From: Streptomyces thermodiastaticus
GTDB lineage: Bacteria; Actinomycetota; Actinomycetes; Streptomycetales; Streptomycetaceae
Reading direction: 5' to 3'
Assembly (NCBI RefSeq): GCF_014656135.1
Contig: NZ_BNBV01000008.1
Location: 1-64,000, forward strand
DNA length: 64,000 bases
Below the pieces are notes generated by a model. The model was given only the letters and a program-made list of their open reading frames with translations. It did not search any database and had not been told where the DNA came from. This document shows, in pieces, positions 45,001 through 53,195 of this stretch (the stretch's first letter is position 1; the number at the start of each line of letters is the position of its first letter). Position numbers and translations under genes: made by a program.

Positions 45001-46206
45001 GTGCCCGAACCCGAATCCCGTATCCCCGACCCCTCAGCGCACGGCCTCCATCCGCACGCCGCGACCCTGAAACGACTGGAGAAGTCCTCCGGATCACTGG
45101 CCGCACAGGCCATCGCACGGATGGACGAGACGCTGCCGTGGTACCGGGCCATGCCCCCGGAGAACCGTTCGTGGATCGGGCTGGTGGCCCAGGCCGGTAT
45201 CGCCGCCTTCACCGAGTGGTTCCGGCGTCCGGACGCGCCCCAGGCCATCTCCACCGACGTGTTCGGCACGGCGCCGCGCGAGCTGACCCGCGCGATCACC
45301 CTGCGCCAGACCGTGGAGATGGTGCGCACCACCATCGAGGTGATGGAGTCCGCCATCGACGAGGTGGCGGCACCGGGGGACGAGGCCGTGCTGCGCGAGG
45401 CGCTGCTGGTCTACGCCCGCGAGATCGCGTTCGCCACCGCCCAGGTGTACGCCCAGGCCGCGGAGGCACGCGGTGCCTGGGACGCGCGGCTGGAGTCGCT
45501 GGTGGTCAACGCGGTGCTCAGCGGGGAGGCCGACGAGGGCGCCGTGTCCCGGGCCTCCGCGCTCGGCTGGAACTCCCCCGAGCACGTGTGCGTGGTGCTC
45601 GGCACCGCGCCGGACGGCGACTCGGAGCTGACCGTGGAGGCGATACGGCGGGCCGCCCGGCACGCCAAGCTCCAGGTCCTCACCGGAGTGCTCGGGGACC
45701 GGCTGGTCGTCATCGCCGGCGGGAGCGACAACCCGCTGGCCGTGGCCAAGTCGCTGATCGGCCCGTTCGCCCCCGGGCCGGTGGTGGCCGGGCCGGTCGT
45801 GCCGGACCTGCTGGCCGCGACCCGGTCCGCGCAGGCCGCGGCGGCCGGCCTGAAGGCCTGCTCCGCCTGGCAGGACGCGCCGCGCCCGGTGCTGGCGGAC
45901 GACCTGCTGCCGGAGCGCGCCATCGCCGGTGATCCCAGCGCCCGGCAGCAGCTGGTAGAGGAGATCTACAGACCGCTGGAGGAGGCCGGGTCCGCGCTGC
46001 TGGAAACCCTCAGCGTCTATCTGGAACAGGCCAGCAGTCTCGAAGGCGCGGCGAGGATGCTCTTCGTTCACCCGAACACCGTCCGCTACCGGCTCCGACG
46101 TGTGACGGACGTCACCGGCTGGTCACCCTCGGATGTACGATCCGCGTTCACACTGAGGATTGCACTGATCCTGGGGCGTCTCCTCGACGGAGATGCCCAG
46201 GCCTAG
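45001..46206 (+). CDS. fasR: FasR, PucR-family regulator of fatty-acid synthesis
   Basis: A 401-residue regulator. Residues ~20-165 are an RsbRD_N-like sensory domain, 170-290 the CdaR GGDEF-like domain (WNSPEHVCVVLGTAPDG), and 340-395 the PucR helix-turn-helix: SSLEGAARMLFVHPNTVRYR then LRRVTDVTGW. In S. coelicolor, FasR (same position, directly before fabD) activates the fabD-fabH-acpP-fabF operon. The GTG at 45001 is the start. Its TAG is 3 bases before the inverted repeat 46209-46229 and 83 bases before fabD. Confidence 0.93.
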   Translation: MPEPESRIPDPSAHGLHPHAATLKRLEKSSGSLAAQAIARMDETLPWYRAMPPENRSWIGLVAQAGIAAFTEWFRRPDAPQAISTDVFGTAPRELTRAITLRQTVEMVRTTIEVMESAIDEVAAPGDEAVLREALLVYAREIAFATAQVYAQAAEARGAWDARLESLVVNAVLSGEADEGAVSRASALGWNSPEHVCVVLGTAPDGDSELTVEAIRRAARHAKLQVLTGVLGDRLVVIAGGSDNPLAVAKSLIGPFAPGPVVAGPVVPDLLAATRSAQAAAAGLKACSAWQDAPRPVLADDLLPERAIAGDPSARQQLVEEIYRPLEEAGSALLETLSVYLEQASSLEGAARMLFVHPNTVRYRLRRVTDVTGWSPSDVRSAFTLRIALILGRLLDGDAQA

Positions 46207-46208
46207 GC

Positions 46209-46229
46209 TTTTGTCGGGGGCCCACAAAA
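46209..46229. promoter_or_regulatory. inverted repeat before fabD, candidate FasR site
   Basis: TTTTGT (46209-46214), 9-base GC spacer, ACAAAA (46224-46229): a perfect 6-bp repeat and the most AT-rich bit in this spacer. FasR is known to bind the fabD promoter in S. coelicolor; that this repeat is the site is inference. Confidence 0.55.
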
Positions 46230-46289
46230 CCCCTTCGTGTTCTTCGTCCCTGTCCCCACGGGCGGCTGCGGCCGTCCCCAAGAGAGAGT

Positions 46290-47213
46290 GTGAGAGTGCT
46301 CGTACTCGTCGCTCCCGGCCAGGGCGCCCAGACGCCCGGCTTCCTGACTCCCTGGCTCGAACTGCCCGGCGCCGCCGACCGCGTGGCCGCCTGGTCCGAC
46401 GCCATCGGACTGGACCTCGTCCACTACGGCACGCAGGCCGACGCGGACGCGATCCGCGACACCGCCGTGGCGCAGCCGCTGCTGGTGGCCGCCGGCATCC
46501 TGTCGGCGTCGGCGCTCGGCGAGGTGGCACCCGATGCCGTCGCCGGCCACAGCGTCGGTGAGATCACCGCGGCCGCCTTCGCGGGCGTGCTGTCCGACAC
46601 CGCCGCGCTGTCGCTGGTCCGCAAGCGCGGCCAGGCGATGGCCGAGGCCGCCGCGATCACCGCGACGGGCATGTCGGCGCTGCTCGGCGGCGACCCGGAG
46701 GTGTCCGCCGAGCACCTGAAGAAGCTCGGCCTGACCCCGGCGAACGTCAACGGTGCCGGCCAGATCGTGGCCGCCGGCACCCTGGAGCAGCTGGCCGAGC
46801 TGAACGAGAACAAGCCCGAGGGCGTGCGCAAGGTGGTGCCGCTGAAGGTGGCCGGTGCCTTCCACACCCACCACATGGCTCCCGCCGTGGACAAGCTCGC
46901 CGAGGCCGCCAAGGCGCTGGAGCCGGCCGACCCCAAGGTCGCCTACGTCTCCAACAAGGACGGCCAGGCCGTCACCAGCGGCCGCGAGGTCCTGGAGCGG
47001 CTGGTGGGCCAGGTCGCCAACCCGGTCCGCTGGGACCTGTGCATGCGGACCTTCCAGGAACTCGGTGCGACCGCGCTGATCGAGGTGTGCCCCGGCGGCA
47101 CGCTGACCGGCCTGGCCAAGCGCGCGCTGCCCGGTGTGAAGACGCTGGCTCTGAAGACCCCCGACGACCTCGACGCGGCCCGTGCTCTCATCGCCGAGCA
47201 CGCGAACGCCTGA
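46290..47213 (+). CDS. fabD: malonyl-CoA:ACP malonyltransferase
   Basis: A 307-residue enzyme that loads malonyl units on ACP for fatty-acid synthesis (also used by some polyketide pathways in Streptomyces). Catalytic Ser88 is in AGHSVGE; His192 in GAFHTHHM; the QGAQTPGF loop near residue 11-18 and an LFGG-like ALLGGDPE are present. The frame allows GTG at 46290 or 46296; relatives start near the second (VLVLVAPGQ). First gene of the fab operon. Confidence 0.96.
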   Translation: MRVLVLVAPGQGAQTPGFLTPWLELPGAADRVAAWSDAIGLDLVHYGTQADADAIRDTAVAQPLLVAAGILSASALGEVAPDAVAGHSVGEITAAAFAGVLSDTAALSLVRKRGQAMAEAAAITATGMSALLGGDPEVSAEHLKKLGLTPANVNGAGQIVAAGTLEQLAELNENKPEGVRKVVPLKVAGAFHTHHMAPAVDKLAEAAKALEPADPKVAYVSNKDGQAVTSGREVLERLVGQVANPVRWDLCMRTFQELGATALIEVCPGGTLTGLAKRALPGVKTLALKTPDDLDAARALIAEHANA

Positions 47214-47235
47214 CGCATCAAGGAGCCGATCGCAC

Positions 47236-48267
47236 ATGGCGAAGATCAAGCCCGCCAAGGGCGCCCCGTACGCGCGCATCCTCGGCGTGGGCGGCTACCG
47301 GCCCACCCGCGTGGTCCCCAACGAGGTGATCCTGGAGAGGATCGACTCGTCCGACGAGTGGATCCGTTCGCGTTCGGGCATCGAGACCCGGCACTGGGCG
47401 GGCCCGGAGGAGACCGTCGCGGCGATGGCCGTCGAGGCCTCCGGCAAGGCCATCGCGGACGCCGGGGTCGACGCCGCGCAGATCGGCGCCGTGATCGTCT
47501 CGACCGTCTCGCACTTCAGCCAGACCCCGGCCGTGGCCACCGAGATCGCCGACAAGCTGGGCACCGACAAGGCGGCCGCCTTCGACATCTCCGCGGGCTG
47601 CGCCGGCTTCGGCTACGGCCTCACCCTCGCCAAGGGCATGGTGGTGGAAGGTTCCGCCGAGTACGTGCTCGTCATCGGCGTGGAGCGGCTGAGCGACCTG
47701 ACCGACCTGGACGACCGGGCCACGGCCTTCCTGTTCGGCGACGGCGCCGGCGCGGTCGTGGTCGGCCCCTCCGAGGAGCCGGCGATCGGCCCGACCGTGT
47801 GGGGCTCGGAGGGCGACAAGGCCGGGACGATCAAGCAGACGGTCCCCTGGGACCGCTTCCGGGTGGGTGACATCTCCCAGCTGCCCCTGGACAGCCAGGG
47901 CAACATCAAGTTCCCCGCGATCACGCAGGAGGGCCAGGCGGTCTTCCGCTGGGCCGTGTTCGAGATGGCGAAGGTCGCCCAGCAGGCGCTGGACGCGGCC
48001 GGCGTCAGCCCGGAGGAGCTGGACGTCTTCATTCCGCACCAGGCCAATGTGCGGATCATCGACTCGATGGTGAAGACGCTGAAACTGCCGGAGAATGTCA
48101 CGGTCGCCCGGGACATCCGCACCACCGGCAACACCTCGGCCGCCTCGATCCCGCTCGCCATGGAGCGGCTCCTGGCGACCGGCGAGGCCAAGAGCGGCGA
48201 CACCGCGCTCATCATCGGCTTCGGGGCGGGTCTCGTCTACGCCGCGACGGTCGTTACCCTCCCCTAG
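47236..48267 (+). CDS. fabH: beta-ketoacyl-ACP synthase III
   Basis: A 343-residue condensing enzyme that starts fatty acids from acyl-CoA (branched or straight) and malonyl-ACP. Catalytic triad: Cys122 (DISAGCAGFG), His268 (FIPHQAN) and Asn299 (TTGNTSAAS). AAGGAG lies 8 bases before the ATG; the gap to fabD is 22 bases. Streptomyces FabH accepts isobutyryl- and methylbutyryl-CoA, giving iso/anteiso fatty acids. Confidence 0.97.
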   Translation: MAKIKPAKGAPYARILGVGGYRPTRVVPNEVILERIDSSDEWIRSRSGIETRHWAGPEETVAAMAVEASGKAIADAGVDAAQIGAVIVSTVSHFSQTPAVATEIADKLGTDKAAAFDISAGCAGFGYGLTLAKGMVVEGSAEYVLVIGVERLSDLTDLDDRATAFLFGDGAGAVVVGPSEEPAIGPTVWGSEGDKAGTIKQTVPWDRFRVGDISQLPLDSQGNIKFPAITQEGQAVFRWAVFEMAKVAQQALDAAGVSPEELDVFIPHQANVRIIDSMVKTLKLPENVTVARDIRTTGNTSAASIPLAMERLLATGEAKSGDTALIIGFGAGLVYAATVVTLP

Positions 48268-48362
48268 GCACTCCGTGCCGGATCATGCATCCGGAGCGGA
48301 CCACTCCCCTGCCGCGGACGCGGCGGTAGTCACACCCTGAAACACAACGAAGGAGCGCCGAC

Positions 48363-48611
48363 ATGGCCGCCACTCAGGAAGAGATCGTCGCCGGTCTCGC
48401 CGAGATCGTGAACGAGATCGCCGGGATCCCCGTCGAGGACGTCCAGCTGGACAAGTCCTTCACCGACGACCTGGACGTCGACTCGCTGTCCATGGTCGAG
48501 GTCGTCGTCGCCGCCGAGGAGCGCTTCGACGTCAAGATCCCGGACGACGACGTCAAGAACCTCAAGACGGTCGGTGACGCGGCCGAGTACATCCTCAAGC
48601 ACCAGAGCTGA
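48363..48611 (+). CDS. acpP: acyl carrier protein
   Basis: An 82-residue acidic four-helix protein that carries growing fatty acyl chains. The phosphopantetheine Ser41 lies in DLDVDSLSMVEVV. GGAG lies 8 bases before the ATG. It follows fabH by 95 bases and precedes fabF by 189 bases, the latter containing a long hairpin. Confidence 0.98.
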   Translation: MAATQEEIVAGLAEIVNEIAGIPVEDVQLDKSFTDDLDVDSLSMVEVVVAAEERFDVKIPDDDVKNLKTVGDAAEYILKHQS

Positions 48612-48628
48612 TCCACCGATCAACTCTT

Positions 48629-48712
48629 AGGTCGTGTCCGTGACGTCGCGTCGTCCCCCCGAAGGGCGGGCCGAGCGTCGGGCGGCAGACGGGACGTCAC
48701 GGACGCGGCCTA
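48629..48712 (+). promoter_or_regulatory. 20-bp-stem hairpin between acpP and fabF
   Basis: TAGGTCGTGTCCGTGACGTC (48629-48648) pairs with GACGTCACGGACGCGGCCTA (48693-48712) with only two G-U pairs. A GC-rich 44-base inner region can fold further. It starts 18 bases after the acpP stop. There is no T run, so it could partly terminate, or protect the acpP mRNA 3' end, allowing more AcpP than FabF. Confidence 0.75.
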
Positions 48713-48800
48713 GGGCTGACTGCCCCGCCACCCGGCGGTGGCGCCGTTCCCCGCCCCCGGCGGGGATCGTCCTCCTCGTACTGTTGGAGAAAGAATTCCC

Positions 48801-50072
48801 GTGAGCTCGACCAATCGCACCGTGGTCGTCACCGGTATCGGCGCAACCACACCGCTGGGTGGCGACGCAGCCTCCACCTGGGAGGGTCTGGTCGCCGGAA
48901 GGTCCGGTGTCAGGCCCCTCGAAGAGGAATGGGCTGCCGAGCAGGCCGTCCGGATCGCGGCCCCGATCGCCGTGGAGCCGTCCGAGATCATCCCGCGGCC
49001 GCAGGCGCGCCGGCTGGACCGCTCGGCCCAGTTCGCGCTGATCGCCGCGCAGGAGGCCTGGAAGGACGCCGGGTTCACCGGCAAGGCCGGCGAGAGCGGC
49101 GAGATCGACCCGGACCGGCTCGGCACGGTGATCGCGTCCGGCATCGGCGGCGTGACCACCCTGCTGGCGCAGTACGACGTGCTGAAGGAGAAGGGCGTCC
49201 GCCGTGTCTCCCCGCACACGGTGCCCATGCTCATGCCGAACAGCCCGTCCGCCAACGTGGGCCTGATGGTGAACGCCCGGGCGGGTGTGCACACCCCGGT
49301 GTCCGCCTGCGCCTCGGGCGCCGAGGCCATCGGCTACGCCATCGAGATGATCCGCACCGGCCGGGCCGACGTGGTCGTCGCCGGCGGCACGGAGGCGGCG
49401 ATCCACCCGCTGCCGATCGCCGCGTTCGGCAACATGATGGCGATGTCCAAGAACAACGACGACCCGCAGGGCGCCTCGCGTCCCTTCGACGTCGCCCGGG
49501 ACGGCTTCGTCCTCGGCGAGGGCGCCGGCGTGCTCGTCCTGGAGTCCGCCGAGCACGCCGCCAAGCGCGGCGCCCGTGTCTACGCGGAGGCGGTCGGCCA
49601 GGGCATCTCCTCCGACAGCCACGACATCGTGCAGCCGGAGCCGGAGGGCCGCGGCATCGCGCACGCCCTGCAGAACCTGCTGGACACCACCGACCTGGCC
49701 CCGTCCGAGGTGGTGCACGTCAACGCGCACGCCACCTCGACGCCGGCCGGTGACATCGCGGAGCTGAAGGGCCTGCGCAAGGTCTTCGGCGACGACGCCG
49801 ACCACATCGCGGTCTCCGCCACCAAGTCGATGACCGGTCACCTGCTCGGCGGAGCGGGCGGCGTGGAGTCGGTGGCGACCGTGCTGGCGGTCCACCACCG
49901 GATCGCCCCGCCGACCATCAACGTCGAGAACCTCGACCCCGAGGCCGAGGCGAACGCCGACATCGTCCGCAACGAGGCGCGCAAGCTGCCCGCCGAGGGC
50001 CGTATCGCCGCCCTGAACAACTCGTTCGGGTTCGGCGGGCACAACGTGGTGCTGGCGTTCCGCACCGTCTGA
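48801..50072 (+). CDS. fabF: beta-ketoacyl-ACP synthase II
   Basis: A 423-residue elongating condensing enzyme. Cys170 (TPVSACASGAEA), His in NAHATSTPAGD near residue 311 and His in MTGHLLGGAGG near 350 form the active site. The GTG at 48801 has GGAGAAAG upstream. Last gene of the operon; a terminator follows. Confidence 0.97.
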   Translation: MSSTNRTVVVTGIGATTPLGGDAASTWEGLVAGRSGVRPLEEEWAAEQAVRIAAPIAVEPSEIIPRPQARRLDRSAQFALIAAQEAWKDAGFTGKAGESGEIDPDRLGTVIASGIGGVTTLLAQYDVLKEKGVRRVSPHTVPMLMPNSPSANVGLMVNARAGVHTPVSACASGAEAIGYAIEMIRTGRADVVVAGGTEAAIHPLPIAAFGNMMAMSKNNDDPQGASRPFDVARDGFVLGEGAGVLVLESAEHAAKRGARVYAEAVGQGISSDSHDIVQPEPEGRGIAHALQNLLDTTDLAPSEVVHVNAHATSTPAGDIAELKGLRKVFGDDADHIAVSATKSMTGHLLGGAGGVESVATVLAVHHRIAPPTINVENLDPEAEANADIVRNEARKLPAEGRIAALNNSFGFGGHNVVLAFRTV

Positions 50073-50105
50073 GAACGGCGCGCGCCGCACCCCTGACGGC
50101 CGCAG

Positions 50106-50133
50106 GGGCCCCTCACCGCTCGGTAAGGGGCCC
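50106..50133. terminator. terminator of the fab operon
   Basis: GGGCCCCT (50106-50113) pairs perfectly with AGGGGCCC (50126-50133) around 12 bases, 34 bases after fabF; TT follows. DUF3145 ends nearby on the other strand. Confidence 0.7.
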
Positions 50134-50181
50134 TTGGCGTGTCGGCTCGCGCGTCCGCCCGTGTGTCCGCGGGCGGGTGTG

Positions 50182-50676
50182 TCAGACCACCTGGTGCAGC
50201 CAGCGCACCGGGGCGCCCTCACCCGCATAGCGGAACGGCTCGAGTTCGTCGTCCCAGGGCTTGCCCAGCAGCTGGGCGAGTTCCGCCTCCAGGTCGCTCT
50301 CGCCGCGCTGGGAGCGCACCAGCGCGGCCCGCAGCCGGTCCTCGGGGATGAGGATGTCGCCGTGGATGCCGGTGACGGCGTGGAAGATGCCGAGCTGGGG
50401 GGTGCAGCTGTAGCGCTCGCCCTCGGCGGTCGCGCACGGCTCGGCGGTCACCTCGAACCGCAGCAGATGCCAGCCGCGCAGCGCGGAGGCGAGCTTGGAG
50501 GCGGTGCCGGCCTCGCCCTGCCAGGAGAATTCCGACCGCCAGGTGCCCGGCGCGGCGGGCTGCCTGATCCAGTCCAGGCTGACGCGGGTGCCCAGCACGC
50601 CGGCGACGGCCCACTCGACGTGCGGGCACAGCGCGCGCGGCGCGGAGTGCACGTACAGAACTCCACGTGTCGTCAC
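50182..50676 (-). CDS. DUF3145 domain protein
   Basis: A 164-residue soluble protein of the DUF3145 family, found beside the fab genes in many actinomycetes. Recognisable segments: TTRGVLYVHSAPRALCPHVE, WAVAGVLG, LDWIRQPAAPGTWRSEFSW, LASALRGWHLLRFEVTAEP and CTPQLGIFHAVTGIHGDILI. Three Cys are present. No known activity. The start is ATG-equivalent GTG at 50676. Convergent with fabF. Confidence 0.88.
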   Translation of the reverse strand: MTTRGVLYVHSAPRALCPHVEWAVAGVLGTRVSLDWIRQPAAPGTWRSEFSWQGEAGTASKLASALRGWHLLRFEVTAEPCATAEGERYSCTPQLGIFHAVTGIHGDILIPEDRLRAALVRSQRGESDLEAELAQLLGKPWDDELEPFRYAGEGAPVRWLHQVV

Positions 50677-50927
50677 CGGGACCTCCGGGCAAGCGGGGCA
50701 GGACGGGCGGGCGGCAGAGATGCGGGGGCTCTGCTGAGGGCGAGGCTACCGCGCAAGGTGCCGCGGAGTGTGACGTACCGTCGGTCCCGGTACCGGGAAA
50801 TCCCCGTCGATTCACCCAGGGGGACGCTTGTCCGCGCCCCTGCCCTCACCTCGGGTGGGAGCGGGAACCCCCAGGCGTTCTCATGGAGGGAAGGGGTCAC
50901 CCCCCGCCGACGACCGAGGGGATCGAG

Positions 50928-51824
50928 ATGCGGAAGCGAAGGCACCGTCTGCGCCTCGCCCGGGCCGCCGTCGCGGCGGCCGTGCTGGCGTCCGCCGGCT
51001 GCGGCGCCGCCGGTCACACCGCCTCCGGCCGGCAGGACTCCGGGTCGGGCTCCGGGCAGCCGTCCGCCACCGCCCCTGCCTGGGACACCAGCCCGGACTC
51101 CGTGGCCGCGGTCGGCGACTCCATCACCCGTGGCTTCGACACCTGCACGGTGCTGTCGGACTGTCCGCAGTCATCCTGGGCGACCGGCACCGATCCCGCG
51201 GTCAACAGCCTGGCCAGGCGGCTGCTGGGGGCGTCCGAGGTGACCCGGCGCAGCTGGAACCACGCGGTGACCGGCGCCCGGATGAGCGATCTGAAGAGCC
51301 AGATCGTCAAGGCGGCCGTGCACAAGCCGCAGCTGGTCGCGGTGATGATCGGGGCCAACGACGCCTGCCGGGACACGGTGGCGCAGATGACCTCCGTGGC
51401 CGACTTCCGCAGCCAGTTCCAGGACGCCATGCACACCCTGCGCGCCGAGCTGCCGACGGCTCAGGTGTACGTCGCCAGCGTGCCGAACCTGATGCGGCTG
51501 TGGTCCGAGGGGCGGACCAACCCGCTGGGCAAGCAGATCTGGCGGCTCGGCCTGTGCCCGTCGATGCTGGGCGACGCCGACGCGCTGGGCGCGGCCGCCG
51601 CCCAGCGGCGCAAGACGGTGCAGGACCGGGTGGTGGCCTACAACGCGGTGCTGAAGGAGGTCTGCGCCGAGGACGCCCGCTGCCGGTTCGACGACAACGC
51701 CGTCTACGACTACCGGTTCGGCACCGCGCAGCTCAGCCGCTGGGACTGGTTCCACCCCAGCCGCGACGGCCAGGCCAGGCTGGCGGAGATCGCCTACCGC
51801 GTGGTCACGGCGGAACGCCCCTGA
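50928..51824 (+). CDS. SGNH/GDSL hydrolase lipoprotein
   Basis: A 298-residue exported enzyme. Residues 1-25 form a signal with lipobox LASAGC (Cys25 the probable lipid anchor), then a Gly/Ser linker. SGNH blocks: AVGDSITRGF (Ser), NHAVTGARMSDL (Gly), MIGANDACRD (Asn) and DWFHPSRDGQ (Asp/His). Several paired Cys suggest disulfides. It would hydrolyse esters (lipid or glycan acetyl groups) on the outside. GAGGGG lies 7 bases before the ATG. Confidence 0.9.
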   Translation: MRKRRHRLRLARAAVAAAVLASAGCGAAGHTASGRQDSGSGSGQPSATAPAWDTSPDSVAAVGDSITRGFDTCTVLSDCPQSSWATGTDPAVNSLARRLLGASEVTRRSWNHAVTGARMSDLKSQIVKAAVHKPQLVAVMIGANDACRDTVAQMTSVADFRSQFQDAMHTLRAELPTAQVYVASVPNLMRLWSEGRTNPLGKQIWRLGLCPSMLGDADALGAAAAQRRKTVQDRVVAYNAVLKEVCAEDARCRFDDNAVYDYRFGTAQLSRWDWFHPSRDGQARLAEIAYRVVTAERP

Positions 51825-51839
51825 CCTACTGTGTGCCGC

Positions 51840-52829
51840 ATGAGTGAACTTTTCGGCACGCTGGCCGACGGCACCCCGGTCCACCGCTGGACGCTGGAGC
51901 GGGCCGGGGTGCGGGTACGGGTGCTGTCGTACGGCGGGATCGTGCAGTCCGTGGAGACCCCCGGCCGCGACGGGCGCCCGGCGAACGTGGTGCTCGGCTT
52001 CGACGGCCTGGACGGCTACCTCGCCCACCCGGAGCCGTACCTCGGTGCCCTGATCGGCCGGTACGCCAACCGGATCGCCGGCGGCCGGTTCGAGCTGGAC
52101 GGGCGGACGTACACGGTCCCGTGCAGCGACGGCCCGAACGCGCTGCACGGCGGCGAGCGCGGTTTCGACAAGCGGGTGTGGGACGTCGAGCCGGTGCCGC
52201 ACGGGCTGCGCCTGAGCCGGGTCAGCCCGGACGGCGAGGAGGGCTTCCCGGGCCGCCTGCAGGTCACGGTGGTCTACACCCTGGAGGAGACCGGCGCCCT
52301 GCGCATCGTCTACGAGGCCGTCACCGACGCGCCGACGGTGGTGAACCTGACCAACCACAGCTACTGGAACCTGGCCGGTGAAGGCGAGGCCGGCGGGCAC
52401 GAGCTGCGCCTGGCCGCGGGCCGGTACACGCCCGTCGACGAGGGCCTGATTCCCACCGGCGAGCCGGCCGAGGTCGACGGCACCCGGTTCGACTTCCGCG
52501 CGTCCCGTCCGGTCGGCGCGGGCTACGACCACAACTTCATGCTGGACAAGGGCGTCACCGGCACCGCCGAGCGGGTCGCCGAGCTGTACGACCCCGGCTC
52601 GGGGCGGGTGCTGACGGTGGCGACGACGGAGCCGGGCCTGCAGCTGTACACCGGCGACCACCTCACCGCGCCCTTCCGTGCCGGGGCCGGGATCGCGCTG
52701 GAGACCCAGCACTTCCCCGACTCCCCGAACCGGCCCGAGTTCCCGGCGACCGAGCTGAGGCCGGGTCAGGTGTACCGCTCGGAGACGGTGTACGGGTTCT
52801 CCGTGCGGCCATCCTCCGACGGCGCCTGA
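51840..52829 (+). CDS. galM: aldose 1-epimerase
   Basis: A 329-residue mutarotase interconverting alpha and beta sugar anomers. Active-site landmarks: RYANRIAGGRF, NALHGGERGFDKRVW (substrate His), LTNHSYWNLAGE (catalytic His) and ETQHFPDSPN near residue 290 (catalytic Glu). Complete. I use the ATG at 51840; the Shine-Dalgarno is poor, but it follows the lipase gene by only 15 bases and may be coupled to it. Confidence 0.92.
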   Translation: MSELFGTLADGTPVHRWTLERAGVRVRVLSYGGIVQSVETPGRDGRPANVVLGFDGLDGYLAHPEPYLGALIGRYANRIAGGRFELDGRTYTVPCSDGPNALHGGERGFDKRVWDVEPVPHGLRLSRVSPDGEEGFPGRLQVTVVYTLEETGALRIVYEAVTDAPTVVNLTNHSYWNLAGEGEAGGHELRLAAGRYTPVDEGLIPTGEPAEVDGTRFDFRASRPVGAGYDHNFMLDKGVTGTAERVAELYDPGSGRVLTVATTEPGLQLYTGDHLTAPFRAGAGIALETQHFPDSPNRPEFPATELRPGQVYRSETVYGFSVRPSSDGA

Positions 52830-53195
52830 GAGGCCGTTCCGGGCCGCCCGGCCGGGCGGCCGGACGTGACCTTCCGCTCCGCACCCGGCGACGAGCACAT
52901 GCGGGGCCAGTCCACTCGACCCGTCCGGGCAGGCCCGCCCGACGGCGGCCGCGGGACGGATCACTCATGCGGACGCACCCGTCGGGGCGGTCCCGCCCCG
53001 CGCGAGGCGGCCGTCCGGACGAGGGGCCGGGGTGCCGGTGCGGGGCCGACCTCGCCCCCCGGCCGGCCCCGCACCGGGTGCGCCCGCGACACCTGACCCT
53101 GCATCGGCCGGTTGTACGTGCACCTTTCGCCCTGTTACGGGACGTTGGCTACCGAAGGATTCGCAACGGCTGCCATCCCGACGATGGGGACACCG
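52830..53195 (+). other. intergenic region before the oxidase gene, 366 bases
   Basis: Contains a GC-perfect palindrome (52842-52861) that can end the galM transcript, then ~200 bases of plain GC-rich sequence. A weak promoter-like pair TTGTAC (53112-53117) and TTACGG (53135-53140), 17 bases apart, may serve the oxidase gene. No gene supported. Confidence 0.5.
52842..52861. terminator. 20-base perfect palindrome after galM
   Basis: GGCCGCCCGG followed by CCGGGCGGCC; it can fold as an 8-bp stem with a 4-base loop, 12 bases after the galM stop. Confidence 0.6.
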
